From Euphorbia lathyris (Eukaryota > Streptophyta > Magnoliopsida > Malpighiales > Euphorbiaceae): a DNA stretch of 64,000 bases. Position numbers and translations under genes: made by a program. The stretch spans positions 88,855,501-88,919,500 of the forward strand of contig NC_088915.1 in NCBI RefSeq assembly GCF_963576675.1, written 5' to 3'. The first letter of the stretch is position 1, and each line of letters opens with the position of its first letter. Below, piece by piece: positions 53,713-64,000 of the stretch. The notes beneath the pieces are model-generated. The model saw only the letters and a list, made by a program, of their open reading frames with translations. It was not told the DNA's origin and ran no database searches.

Positions 53713-54892
53713 GGGATAAAATGCAAAAACACCTCAATTGTTTATAATCAAGAGCAATAAACAACGGGTTAGGTTTGAGAACTGCTCTCAGAAACAAAAA
53801 AAACTGCCCATTCCTCTTGTCTTCTTCTCTCTATCAAGATCTTCAAGTTTTTCACTCTTTTATGGATCTACTTTAAGGAGGAAGAAGGGAGTTCCTTCTT
53901 CTTCCTCTCAACGGGTTAAGTTTATTGTAATTTTTTATTATATTTCTTTTCGGTAAGTGTATATATTTTATTGAATTTCATTATCCGTTTGAATTGTATC
54001 TGTTCTCCATTATTCTACTATTTATACCTTTTTCGGATTTAGCAAGAACGGAAACGATTTATTTTATACGTGGATCAATATATCTACGTGGTTGCAACAA
54101 ACGAAAGGACTCAGATCCGAATGTTCGGAATGGTCTAAATGATGAAGATTCGATTGCAGTTGCTTTTCTGCAGATTTGGATTTCGATGAAGTATATGTTT
54201 TATTGTTTTTTTGTGAATTTTGTACCTTTTATGGCTTTTTATGCTCTTTGTAGTCATTTTCGTCCCATTGTGGATTTTGTAAGGTTTTGTACCTTTCCCG
54301 TTTCTTGTTGTACTTGTTCTTTTCGTATTTAATGAAGATATATGCATTCTCATAAAAAAAAAAGAGCAATTTTATCTCCAACATCTAAAATTGTGCAATT
54401 TTATCTTTAATATTGGCAGTAAAAAATAATTTTACTCCTAACATTGACAAATTGGATCAATTTCAGACATTATTATAAAACGCAGATATTTTGTTTTTTT
54501 CTGCACCAGTTACATATCAGTTGATTCCAAAAAAATCATATTTATATGGTTTAATCATAGAATTAAAGATTAATATCTATAAATCCAGTGAAATATATAT
54601 ATAAAAAAAATTTCCAACTCGTACAAAAGATAGTATATTTTTTTTTATTTTTTTTCACGTTTAATCATGTGTTTGTTGTCTGTTATTAATAAGTGATAAA
54701 AATAACACACATGTAAAGTATAGATGACAAGATTAATGACCAAAAAAACAAGTTTAATGAATTATTTCTCAAATTGACCCAAATCGTCAACATTAGGATA
54801 AAATTGCTCTTGACTATCAATGATAGAAGTAAAATTGCACCATTTTAGACGTTAGGGGTAAAATTGCTCATGGCTATAAACATTAGATGCAT
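53713..54892. mobile_element. TACCCCTAACG-family MITE interrupted by a retroposon
   Basis: The left end GGGATAAAATGCAAAAACACC and right-side text GACGTTAGGGGTAAAATTGCTC belong to the family. The extreme right end is replaced by a fragment of the MULE-type MITE. The 53759-54361 insertion splits the left arm. Confidence 0.75.
53759..54361 (+). mobile_element. Retroposon-like insertion, copy 2, with A tail and target duplication
   Basis: Ends in an A tract (54353-54361) and is flanked by the 9-bp duplication AAGAGCAAT (53750-53758 and 54362-54370), the signature of LINE-mediated retroposition. The sequence matches 38190-38790 (minus) but has no detectable LINE, tRNA or 5S similarity by eye. A 112-codon frame (53994-54332) is of doubtful coding value. 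Origin unknown: a processed transcript or a new SINE-like family. Confidence 0.7.
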
Positions 54893-54991
54893 TTGTAAAT
54901 TGAAGGTCTATAGGGACATTTTAAAAATACAGTGGCTAATCAAACTTTTTGAACAAGTTTACGAACAAATAATATGTTAAACCTTATTAAA
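54893..54991. mobile_element. Right-end fragment of the MULE-type MITE
   Basis: AGGTCTATAGGGACATTTTAA, then CTAATCAAACTTTTTGAACAAG and AATATGTTAAACC, match the right arm at 20700-20766. It abuts the truncated MITE at 54892. Confidence 0.65.
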
Positions 54992-55208
54992 TTTCTACAA
55001 GTTTAACCTATAAGTTGGGGGGTTTAACTTTTTGAGAATTTTTTTTTTTTTTTGATTTAGCATCAAAACATTCAATAAAATTTTCCTCTCAACCTCTCTC
55101 TGCATCAAATATACTAAACTATGAGCCCGTTTGTTTTAGTTGTTTCTATTTGCTATTTGATGTTGTTGTTAACTATTTGCTGTTGCTGATATGCAGTAAA
55201 TATTAGTT

Positions 55209-55904
55209 TTTTTTTTTTTTTTTTAAGTAAAAGTTGGGTTACAGGCTAAGATCGGAATGCAAAGATCCCAACTAGGTTGGCAACTTCACAAAACCAATCA
55301 AAAACCCAGACCCAGATTTTATTAAAATGAGGAAAAAATACATGAGAAAGATTAAGAGAAACGAAATTGTTCTAAACAATATATATCATCAGAAATAAAT
55401 CTATTGCAAAAAGCTGGTGCAGAATTCCACCAAACAATATGATCTGTTGTGACGCCAAATTTAGCCAATGCATCAGCCGTTCTATTTCCTTCGCGAAAAA
55501 TATGAGTAACATTTAGATCCATAGAAGAACAATGCCGAAGACAAGCAATCCAATCCTGCCGCAACGCCCATGGAACAACAAGAGAGCGCTTCCTAAGCAA
55601 ATTTACCACATAAATAGAATCACATTCCACCCATAATTTGTGCCATCCTTTTTCCCAAGCAATCTGAATAGCAAAAATAACGGCTTTCAATTCGGAAACA
55701 TGCGCAGAAGGGGTATCCACTCGAAACGCAAAACAACCCCGAGCAAATCCTCGAGTAGTACGAAACACCCCCCCTGCGCCCCACATTCCTGTATTAATGT
55801 TTGCAGAACCATCTGTATTAACTTTGAGCCATCCCGGTGGAGGACGAACCCAAGTAACACTAACAATATTAGGAGCTCGAGGGGATCTAAGGGGAATGTG
55901 TAAC
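55209..55904 (-). pseudogene. LINE 3' fragment with RNase H
   Basis: On the minus strand, an RNase H of the plant LINE type (LKVNTDGSANINTG; VECDSI; FREGNRTADALAKFG) ends at 55352 and is followed by a short 3' UTR and an A tract (plus-strand T run at 55208-55226). The upstream part is cut at 55904 by the LTR element that begins at 55905. The frame is open but has no start codon of its own. Confidence 0.88.
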
Positions 55905-57513
55905 TGATGCGTCCCCACCTACGTTAGAGATGAGAACTCACTAAGGGATAAGTGTACCCCGTCGTTATCAAGTAATAAATTTCTGGTTTAAGTCCAGGTT
56001 ATCGTCCACAGGATTTATTTCTGCAAGTACCGAGCTACTCGATCTCGGATGTTATCTAGGCTTAGGGGGTTTTGAGTTGGTTTGTTTAAATTAATCTACT
56101 CATAGGTTGAATTACACTATTCCTAGCTAAGTTATCCGATTCTAACTAAGTTATTCTACGCCTAATTGAGTTACTCTACCCCTAATTAAGTTAAACTACT
56201 CCTAAGTGATCTTTTACCAAAGCAATTAACCGAAGGAACATGAAGGGATACGATGATAATGAAAATAGAATGTTTAAACAATTGAATTGAAACCTAAGTC
56301 ACTTGTGTCCAAGGCGATTAACCCGACCTATCCTCCTAAAGTCCCTAGTTCGTGATTCCCTTGTAAGGCCGAAACTAGCTCTAAGGCTCAGTAATTTGGG
56401 CTTAATCTTCTATAGGGTCGTCAATCCTATAGGCACTGACTAGGTCAGATTCAGCTCGCAATATGTGCCAACCTAATTTTGGGATTATCGAATGAGTTAA
56501 ACCAATCAGACAAAGCGTAAGACAAAGATTAAAACATTAAAACAATTGAATAAACAAGAACTATAATATATATCAAAGATGGAAACATTGTCACGAAGTT
56601 ACAATAAACCTAGAATTCATAGCATGTATCAGAGGCTAGACAGAATGTAAAAGAAGAAAAATCCCTTTCAGGGAACCTGTCTACCAATGCAGGCGCTTTT
56701 TAGGATTTAAGGATGAAGCTTGAGCAATCCTCGGTGAATGGAGCTTCGGAGGTGTCTTCAATGGAGGTTTGAAGGATACGGAGGAGGTGGAGAGGATTTC
56801 TCAAGGTGAAAAGCTAAGAAAATTACAAAGGAAAAAAGATCTCTAAATTACAATGGAAAAATCCTATTTATAGACGCGGTTCGGGCCTCGTTTTGACCTA
56901 TTTTCGTGTCCTTATTGGTGTAGGAAGACGTGGGGCCAATCGTGGCTTCGTGGGGGCGGAATTGGTCTTTTTGACCAATACCCGCAGGGCTGCTCGCGAC
57001 GAGCAGCCCCCTGCTCGCCGAGCAGGCGCCTGGCGGCCTGCTCGCCGAGCAGGCCTCTGGCGGCCTGCTCGGCGAGCAGAAATGGCCCACGGGGCCCTGC
57101 TCGTCGAGCGTTTTCGCCCGGAATGCTCCCGAAGCGTGCCGAACAACCTCGATGTCCTTTTTCGCCCGAATTTACACCTGCGCACGTATAGAAACTCCAG
57201 ATAACATTAGTCCAAAAACAAAATTGATCCGTCAATCGCTTATTTTGAGCAAACGTTTCGTTTGGTGCGACTTTTGACGGACCAATTAGCTTCAAAAGAT
57301 AACGAAATTATACTATGCATGCTATTTTGGCCGTATTTGCCTAAATTGATCATAAAACGATCCTAAAACGACGAAAAGTAAATAGAACGTTTCCAATTTC
57401 TAACTAACTCACACAAAAGCATTTAAATGCGAGAATTGCTCGCTTATTAACAAAATAACGCTAAAACCCGTCCTAAAACCGTACCCAAAGATAGGGGTTT
57501 TTGACCCCTATCA
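55905..57513 (-). repeat. Athila-like LTR, copy 1
   Basis: 1609 bp. Plus-strand ends TGATGCGTCCCCACC and TTTTTGACCCCTATCA. Minus-strand TATA box CTATAAATAG at 56864-56873, with the GC palindrome cluster at 56978-57120 upstream of it. Next to it, at 57514-57526, the minus strand reads GTGCGAGGAGGTT, a polypurine tract. Confidence 0.9.
56978..57120. repeat. GC-rich palindrome cluster in LTR copy 1
   Basis: Two perfect CTGCTCGCCGAGCAG palindromes (7-bp arms, one-base loop) plus close variants (CTGCTCGGCGAGCAG, CTGCTCGTCGAGCG). The island is far more GC-rich than its surroundings. Confidence 0.92.
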
Positions 57514-57526
57514 AACCTCCTCGCAC

Positions 57527-58690
57527 TTAAAACTTTACTTGTCCCCAAGTAAACTAAAAAAAACTAAACCCGCCATCACAAGCAAGCTAGAAAACCTCCC
57601 GGTTTGACTAGGTGCTTGACACAATTTCGAGCATCTGTAATTACATGCATTCGGAAATACAAAGTAGAGACACGATATCCAAAAGCCGCATTTCAATTAT
57701 CATGGGTAATAGTTTTAAGCAAATGGACACATGTTCAATTAAACGAGCTTGAGGGGATCGCTAAGTAAAACACCTCACCATAGGTAGTTCACTCATTTCA
57801 CACAATTTTTGGTGGCTAAGGTGTTTACTCTCGCTTATGTCCTTGCTTAGGATTACGTTGATTTTGCACGTTCATCTGCGTTCCTCTACTATGCTATATG
57901 ATTCCGATGATATCAAAAACAGCCTCTAATCGGGGTTGTAATGTGGTTAGAGGGTTAAAGGTACAACAAGGGTTATTAGTTCTAGCGCTATAAAAACAAA
58001 GTTTAAATGGTTTTAGCAAATATGAAGTGACTGAGCTTTTTATTCATCCCTTATTATTTTCTTTTTGGGATGTTTCCTTGAGACGTTTTTGATTTTTTTA
58101 AGAACTGGGGAATGGAGTTCTTCCCTTTTGTTCGTCTCTTTTCTTTTCTTTTTTTTTCTATTTTTCTGTTTTTCTTTTTGGGATAGTGATGCTCATTCAC
58201 TTCTTAGCCTTTTGGCTTGCTACTGTAATGCCATAAACAAAGATAAAGCGCTAGAAGAAAACAAATGCTCTATTTGAGCTTTGCAAAAGAAATTGGGTTA
58301 AATAGCAAACCAAGTTGTGGTTTGCAAAAACAGGTTAGAATGAAAGAAAAATCTATAAACTACAAAAACGTAGGCTCAAAGGGGATCCCTAGAGTGGATG
58401 AAAAAGAAGAAATAAGGTAAAGAAAAGGGTTAATTCTAATGAGGCTGATTCATCGTTTATCATCTCAAACCATTGCATGTAGGTTCAACACAGTATTAGG
58501 TGCAAAATCTGTAATCTTTCACAAGTCAAAGCATTCACACAAAAATGTCAAGAAAAAGAGCTTTTTGATGTTCGCTCTTAGGCTCAAATTCAACTCACAA
58601 TTCTTTGGGTTTCAATTTTGTGTTTACTAGTTTTCCCCAAACTCAAGTTTAATGTCACATGCCTTCAATTCTTAAGTTATCTACCTAAGT
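57527..58690. other. Untranslated 3' internal region of the Athila-like element
   Basis: Contains the CTTGTCCCCAAGTAAAC phrase common beside the 3' LTR of such elements and T tracts at 58075-58180. No coding sequence beyond short frames. Confidence 0.6.
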
Positions 58691-58697
58691 AATGATT

Positions 58698-61056
58698 TTA
58701 GCATTTCTTCAAAAGTAGGGTCTAAATGCAAACTTTAGCTCATGCTTTTACAGATACAAGAGTTGTGTCCTACGCCTAAACTAGTTGTCATGCAATTTTA
58801 GATTCGGTTCTCAGCCCTCAAAGACAAATAACGAAGTTTAGATTCGAAGGAGGTTCACGGTTTTAGGTCCTAAACATGCAAAAACATAAACAAAACCCAA
58901 AAACGCTAAACTAAACTAGACACGACGCAATAAAAATTAAAAATTTATACAATTTTTGTAAGTTTGTCTACCCCTCCTCCTCACACTAAAAATATGCAAT
59001 AAGTTCCAACATTGCATCACAAACCATAAAGTAAAAGTGTAAAAAGTTAGGGTGGAGAAGAAAACTTACGGATTTTATCGCAATCGCCAAAACTTTGATG
59101 ATTTGCGGTGCAATTTTTTTATTATTATTATTTTTCAGCTCCATTCGGGATTTAAAAAAAATCTCGAACAGTTTGCTTATCGCGGCCGAGCAGCAGTGCC
59201 CAGCGGCGGGCTGGGTGCCAGCGCCCAGCTCGCGGCGAGCAGGGCCCTGCTCGCCGAGCTGGGCGGCAGTGCCCAGCTCGGCGAGCTGGGCCTCCTGGGC
59301 CAAAAAATATTTTTTTTTTAAAATTTTATTTTAAACCTGAAAACTTTAAAATAAAAATAAAAGAAAAATAAAATAAAATAAAAGAAAATAAAAGAAAACT
59401 AAACAACTAAAAAAATATTTATTTATTTATTTATTTTTTTTAAACGAACATTTTTTTTTTTAAAAAAAAAGGTAAAAGAAAACTAAAAAGACTAAACTAA
59501 AAAATCAATGTATAATCTAAATAAAATAAACCTGAAAAGTTTTATTAAAACTTGGGTTGCCTCCCAAGAAGCGCTACGTTATAGTCGGTGAGCTCGACAT
59601 AGAATTCCCGCCTAGGTGTATGCTTCTACTCGCGTTAGGAACTCGAACTCCTTAACAAATAACTCGTACCTACAAAACGGATTAAGAGCCTCAAATAAGT
59701 TTAATGAAAGTAGGAGGCCGAATTTAAACATATTATGAAAAAGTTTGGTTTGCTCCCTTTTGGATTCTCTTGGTAGGTCGAAGAGAATGAAAACTTCTGA
59801 ACAAGGAGTAAATCCAAACTTTTCGAACTTTTGAGGAAAAGGTAGTTGATATACACAAGCTTCGATTTGATCGTTTATTTCTATCACATGATTTAGAATT
59901 TCAGATTTTGAACCGGGGTTGCTTACCGCTTCCGGTTCTTCACTTACCTCGAGTGATGCATGTGATAGTGGACTTGGTTCTACCTTTTTGTCATTCCTCA
60001 AAGAGATGGTTTGAGCTGATTCCCTTTGTGGGATTTCTATGTTTTTCTTTATGCCTGGGAGAGCATCTCGGGATTTCAGCATTTCTTCAAAAGTAGGGTC
60101 TAAATGCAAACTGTAGCTCATGCTTTTACAGATACAAGAGTTGTGTCCTACGCCTAAACTAGTTGTCATGCAATTTTAGATTCGGTTTTCAGCCCTCAAA
60201 GACAAATAACGAAGTTTAGATTCGAAGGAGGTTCACGGTTTTAGGTCCTAAACATGCAAAAACATAAGTAAAGCAGAAATAAAACACCAAAACGCAAACC
60301 TAAACTAGACACGACGCAACAAAAATTTAAAAATTTGTACAATTTTTGTAAGTTTGTCTACCCCTCCTCCTCACACTTAAAATATGCAATAAGTTCCAAC
60401 ATTGCATATAAAGCAATAAAACACATGTGAAAGAAGTTAGGGTGGAGAAGACAACTTACTAACCAAAGTTAAAAACAGAAATCTATAATTGAATTAAAAA
60501 GAAAAACAAACCTAGAAAAAGTTTAATCCAAACTTGGGTTGCCTCCCAAGAAGTGCTACTTTATAGCCGGTTAGCTCGACATGGAGTTCCTTCCTAGGTG
60601 TAAGCTTCTACTCGCGTTAGGAACTCGAACTCCTTGAGAAATAACCCGTACCTACAAAACGGATTAAGAGCCTCTAATAAGTTTAATGAAAGCAGGAGGT
60701 CGAATTTAAACATATTATGAAAAAGTTTGGTTTGCTCCCTTTTGGATTCTCTTGGTAGGTCGAAGAGAATGAAAACTTCTGAGCATGAAGCAAACCTAAA
60801 TTTTTCTAATTTTTGAGGAAAAGGTAGTTGAGATACACAAGTTTTGATTTGATCTTTCATCTCTATCACATGATTTAGAATTTCAGATTTTGAACCGGGG
60901 TTGCTTACCGCTTCCGGTTCTTCACTTACCTCGAGTGATGCATGTGATAGTGGACTTGGTTCTACCTTTTTGTCATTCCTCAAAGAGATGGCCTGAGCTG
61001 ATTCCCCTTGTGGGATTTCTGTGTTTTCCTTTATGCTTGGGAGAGCATCTCGGGAT
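58698..61056. repeat. Internal tandem duplication of gag 3' end and downstream DNA
   Basis: AGCATTTCTTCAAAAGTAGG starts matching stretches at 58698 and 60079 (both continue to TAGGGTGGAGAAG at about 59045 and 60435). ACTTGGGTTGCCTCCCAAGA at 59550 and 60533 starts a second matching block. The first unit is longer because of about 400 bp of extra DNA (59060-59540), including a GC-rich island of GCTCGGCGAGC-type palindromes at 59180-59310 and A/T tracts. Confidence 0.85.
59612..60169 (-). pseudogene. Duplicated gag C-terminal fragment
   Basis: Nearly the same C-terminal sequence as 60594-61556 (SQLPFPQKFEKF-type block: QLPFPQKFEKFGF; FDLPRESKREQTKLF; RVEAYT end). The upstream residues come from unrelated duplicated DNA, so it has no proper N-terminus. 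Confidence 0.75.
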
Positions 61057-61556
61057 TGCTTTTGCATCTCTTGGTTTATTTGAGCCAGTTGGTTGCTCAA
61101 GTCCTTGCAAACCTCCTCGTTGATTGTAAGTCGGGCTGATATTCCTTTCAAAAGGGACAACACCTCATCTCGTGAGCTAGAGGGTTGTGGAGGAACTTGG
61201 CTTGCTTGTTCGTAAGGGAACATTCCCAATTCGTTTTCCCTGTGCTCATTAACAAACCTATTTGGAGGCCTCAACATGTTAGGGTTCCCGTAGGACAGAT
61301 TTGAGTGTTGGGGTCTCCTCCAATCACTACCATAAAAGCTGTAAGAATTGGGGTTAGAATTATACCTTTGGTGATTACCCACAAAACTTACACTTTCATT
61401 GGTGTTGAGGCTCAGATTTGCCATCAAGATGTCCATTTTCTCATTTAAGTCGGCCATAGAGGGATTGGGAGCCTCATTCTCCAGGGTATGAATGTATTGT
61501 CTTGATGGGATAGTAAACTTTTGAGCTTGCCACTCGACTTTTTCTTGCCAATTCAT
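60594..61556 (-). pseudogene. Gag-like fragment of the Athila-like element (320 aa)
   Basis: The ATG at 61556 opens MNWQEKVEWQAQKF, then a region rich in Asn, Pro and Tyr, then a short coiled segment (LSNQLAQINQEMQKQ). It is joined directly to a C-terminal block (FDLPRESKREQTKLFHN) that in longer elements lies well downstream, so much of gag-pol is deleted. No knuckle, protease or polymerase motif. It may be translated, but I infer no enzymatic role. Confidence 0.7.
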
Positions 61557-61749
61557 TGATCAGAGAATGCTGAGAAAAAGTGAAGTTCTAGCACAAAAGT
61601 TGATAAGTAACAGTATACAGATATGAACAAGTATAGAAACGTATAAAGAAATCATATATCAACAAGTATAAACGATATAAACAAAGATATTCACAATGAA
61701 TGCCTACACTAACAAAAACCTTTGGTTCGATATTGCAGAAGAAATAAAT

Positions 61750-61766
61750 CCCCAGCAACGGCGCCA
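61750..61766 (-). promoter_or_regulatory. Primer-binding site, first element
   Basis: The minus strand reads TGGCGCCGTTGCTGGGG six bases inside the LTR at 61773. This is the Athila/Tat-type primer site; I recall tRNA-Asp as the partner. Confidence 0.85.
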
Positions 61767-61772
61767 AAAACT

Positions 61773-63401
61773 TCATGCGGCTTCTCGCGAAACCTCACTA
61801 AGGGATAAGTGTACCCCGTCGTTATCAAGTAATAAATTTCTGGTTTAAGTCCAGGTTATCGTCCATAGGATTTATTTCTGCAAGTATCAAGCTACTAAGT
61901 CTCGGATGTTATCTAGGCTTAGGGGGTTTTGAGTTTGGTTTTGTTAAATTAATCTACTCCTAGGTTGAATTGTGCTAATCCTAGCTAAATTATCTAATTC
62001 TAACTAAGTTATCTAATTCTAGCTAAGTTATTCTAAGCCTAACTAAATTACTCTACCCCTAATTGATCTTTCATTAATGAAACTATTCGAAGGAACATGG
62101 AATGATCGATAATAATTAAGATAGATTATCAAGTCTATTGAGTAAAACCTAATCCAAGTCACTTGTATTCAAGGTGATTAACCCTACTTACCCTCCTGAG
62201 GTTCCTAGCGCGTGATTCCCTAAGGCCGAAACTAGGTCTAAGGCTCAGTAAATTGGCGCTTAATCAACTAAGAGGTCGTCAATCTCCTAGGCTCTGACTA
62301 GGTCAGATTCAGCTCGCAATATGTGCCTACTAGATTTTAGGGCTTTTGAATGAGTTAAACCAATTGAATAAAGCGTAAGACAAGAATTAGACAATAAACA
62401 TAGAACAAAACAAGAGCTAAATTATTATTAAAGGCGAGATGATTGTCACAAGATACAATAAGACAAGTTCGGCAACTGTATCAAAGAGTACAAACATAGA
62501 AAGATGAAAGAAGATACAAAAATCCCTTTCAGGGAACCTGTTTACTCTACAGCCGGTGACTTGATCTTAAGGACGGACCTTGATAATTCCTCGGTAGAAA
62601 GCTTTGAAGGAGCTTCAATGGAGTTTGAGGAAGATGGAGAAGATGGAGAGGAATTACAAGGGGAAAGCTTAAATAATTTACAAAAACGAAAGATCCCTAA
62701 TTTACAATTGGAAATTCCTATTTATAGACGCGTCTCGGGCCTCGTTTTGACCTAATTTCGTGTCCTTGTTGGTGTAGGAAGACGTGGGGCCGAACGTGGC
62801 TTTGTGGGGGCGGAATTGGTCTTTTTGACCAATTCCCGCAGGTCTGCTCGCCGAGCAGGAAAGGCTGCTCGCCGAGCAGAATTGCGACGAGCAGGCTCCT
62901 GCTCGCCGAGCAGGCGCCTGGCGCCCTGCTCGCCGAGCAGGCCTCTGGCGACCTGCTCGCCGAGCAGAAATGGCCCGGGGGGCCCTGCTCGCCGAGCGTT
63001 TTCGCCCGAATCGCGCTCGATCCGTGCCGGATGACTTCCAAACCCTTTTTCGTCCGAACTTACACCTGCACACGCATAAAAACTCCAGAAAACATTAGTC
63101 CAAAAGCCGAATTGATCCGTCAATCGCTTATTTTGAGCAAACGCTTCGTTTGGTGTGACTTTTGACGGACCAATTAGCTTCAAAAGATAACGAAATTCTA
63201 ATATGCGTGTTATTTCGGCCGTATTTGCCTAAATTGATCACAAAACGAGCCTAAACGACGAAAAGTAAATAGAATGCTTCCAATTTCTAACTAACTCACA
63301 CAAAAGCATTTAAATGCGAGAATTGCTCGCTTATTAGCCAAATAAACCTAAAAAACCGTCCTAAAACCGTACCCAAAGATAGGGGGTTTTGACCCCTATC
63401 A
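61773..63401 (-). repeat. Athila-like LTR, copy 2
   Basis: 1629 bp. The first 30 bp (TCATGCGGCTTCTCGCG) differ from the other copies, suggesting conversion or rearrangement at the end. Then CTCACTAAGGGATAAGTG onward matches. TATA box CTATAAATAG on the minus strand at 62718-62727. It ends TTTTGACCCCTATCA. Confidence 0.88.
62845..63000. repeat. GC-rich palindrome cluster in LTR copy 2
   Basis: Five perfect CTGCTCGCCGAGCAG palindromes and one truncated form within about 155 bp, separated by short GC-rich spacers (GGCGCCTGGCGCC). They lie about 120-280 bp upstream of the LTR TATA box in sense orientation. Confidence 0.95.
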
Positions 63402-63648
63402 GAGGTCTCCTCCAATCACTACCATAAAAGCTGTAAGAATTGGGGTCAGAATTATACCTTTGGTGATTACCCACAAAACTTACATTTTCATTGGTGTTGA
63501 GGCTCAGTTTCGCCATCAAGATATCCATTTTCTCATATAAGTCGGCCATGGAGGGATTGGGAGCCTCATTCTCTAGGGCATGAATGTATTTTCTTGATGG
63601 GATAGTAAACTTTTGAGCTTGCCACTCGACTTTTTCTTGCCAATTCAT
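63402..63648 (-). pseudogene. Truncated gag N-terminus, second element
   Basis: The ATG at 63648 gives MNWQEKVEWQAQKFTIPSRK and continues to YSFYGSDWRRP. It is then cut at 63401 by the LTR boundary, so later codons come from LTR sequence. It matches the N-terminus at 61556. Confidence 0.85.
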
Positions 63649-63843
63649 TGATCAGAGAATGCTGAGAAAAAGTGAAGTTCTAGCACAAAGGTTGATAAGT
63701 AACAGTATACAGATATGAACAAGGATAGAAAAGTATAAATAAATTATATATCAACAAGTATAGACGATATAAACAAAGATATTTACAATGAATGCCTAAA
63801 CTAACAAATCGACCTTTGGTTCGATATTGCAGAAGAAATAAAT

Positions 63844-63860
63844 CCCCGGCAACGGCGCCA
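63844..63860 (-). promoter_or_regulatory. Primer-binding site, second element
   Basis: The minus strand reads TGGCGCCGTTGCCGGGG six bases inside the LTR beginning at 63867, with one difference from the first site. Confidence 0.88.
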
Positions 63861-63866
63861 AAAACT

Positions 63867-64000
63867 TGATGCGTCCCCACCTACGTTAGAGATGAGAACT
63901 CACTAAGGGATAAGTGTACCCCGTCGTTATCAAGTAATAAATTTTTGGTTTAAGTCCAGGTTATCGTCCACAGGATTTATTTCTGCAAGTACCGAGCTAC
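63867..64000 (-). repeat. Athila-like LTR, copy 3 (partial, runs off right edge)
   Basis: TGATGCGTCCCCACCTACG through CAAGTACCGAGCTAC is nearly identical to 55905-56038, closer to copy 1 than to copy 2. Confidence 0.9.

Larger units (their letters stand above)
55905..64000 (-). mobile_element. Athila-like non-autonomous Gypsy element with three LTRs
   Basis: Order on the plus strand: LTR (55905-57513), internal DNA (57514-61772), LTR (61773-63401), short internal DNA (63402-63866), LTR (63867 to the edge). Both internal segments have a primer site TGGCGCCGTTGC-GGGG beside the LTR on their right, so the sense strand is minus. Only gag-like coding is present; no protease, RT, RNase H or integrase is seen. 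It inserted into a LINE fragment. The three-LTR form suggests unequal recombination between related copies. The right end is outside the window. Confidence 0.85.

Noticed and set aside
53994..54332. 112-codon ORF as a small protein gene (and 38397-38756)
   Set aside because: Only loose similarity between the two copies, with stops and indels, inside a poly(A)-tailed insertion. No known domain.
55352..55904. Possible host RNase H-like gene
   Set aside because: LINE-type RNase H with a downstream A tract; the upstream part is cut by an LTR and there is no start codon.
62702..63183. Ala/Arg-rich ORFs over the GC islands (also 56848-57295 and 58986-59321)
   Set aside because: They are translations of repeated CTGCTCGCCGAGCAG palindromes, open on both strands in several frames, with no domain or start context.

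Overview
This window is nuclear DNA from a flowering plant, almost certainly a eudicot; I cannot name the species. The evidence is GT-AG spliced genes, a three-exon plastid fibrillin gene, a LATERAL ORGAN BOUNDARIES (LBD) domain, plant lineages of Copia and Gypsy elements, L1-type LINEs with an RNase H domain, TRIMs and many foldback MITEs. By eye well over 80% of the window is transposon-derived. Host genes are sparse: the first exon of a plastid-targeted-looking gene (1427-1531, minus, continuing left out of the window), a complete fibrillin/PAP gene (23744-27023, minus) and a short, apparently splice-defective LBD gene (50613-51057, minus).

Layout. 1-1373 is a dimeric 94+50 bp tandem array inside the first intron of the left-edge gene. 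2033-3488 is nested foldback DNA. 3668-20766 is a three-level nest: a MITE with near-perfect 9-bp target duplications is split by a 5'-truncated LINE (13-bp duplication), and the LINE is split by an 11.5-kb Copia element of the Sirevirus type (5-bp duplication), which carries an intact 955-codon third ORF with its own TATA box. 22098-23525 is a hAT-like foldback split by a LINE fragment. The fibrillin gene follows. 27486-37368 is a Ty3/Gypsy Tat-lineage element on the minus strand; between pol and its 3' LTR lies a four-exon gene on the opposite strand whose splice phases all agree.

37369-44671 is a bed of AT-rich foldback MITEs, several with 9-bp target duplications, plus one copy of a retroposon-like sequence. 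44830-48390 is a tandem TRIM array broken by two solo LTRs: one from the same family as the Copia element, the other Tat-like. 48559-55000 holds more MITEs, the LBD gene with 139-bp repeats in its upstream region, and a poly(A)-tailed second copy of the retroposon. 55905-64000 is a gag-only, Athila-like non-autonomous LTR element with three LTRs, whose U3 regions carry clusters of a 15-bp GC-rich palindrome.

Genes working together: there is no host operon or pathway cluster. The coordinated sets are the retroelement cassettes (LTR, primer-binding site, gag, protease/integrase/RT/RNase H, polypurine tract, LTR). Nearly all autonomous ORFs carry stops or frameshifts. The Copia third ORF is fully open, and the spliced antisense Tat gene is open except for one stop.
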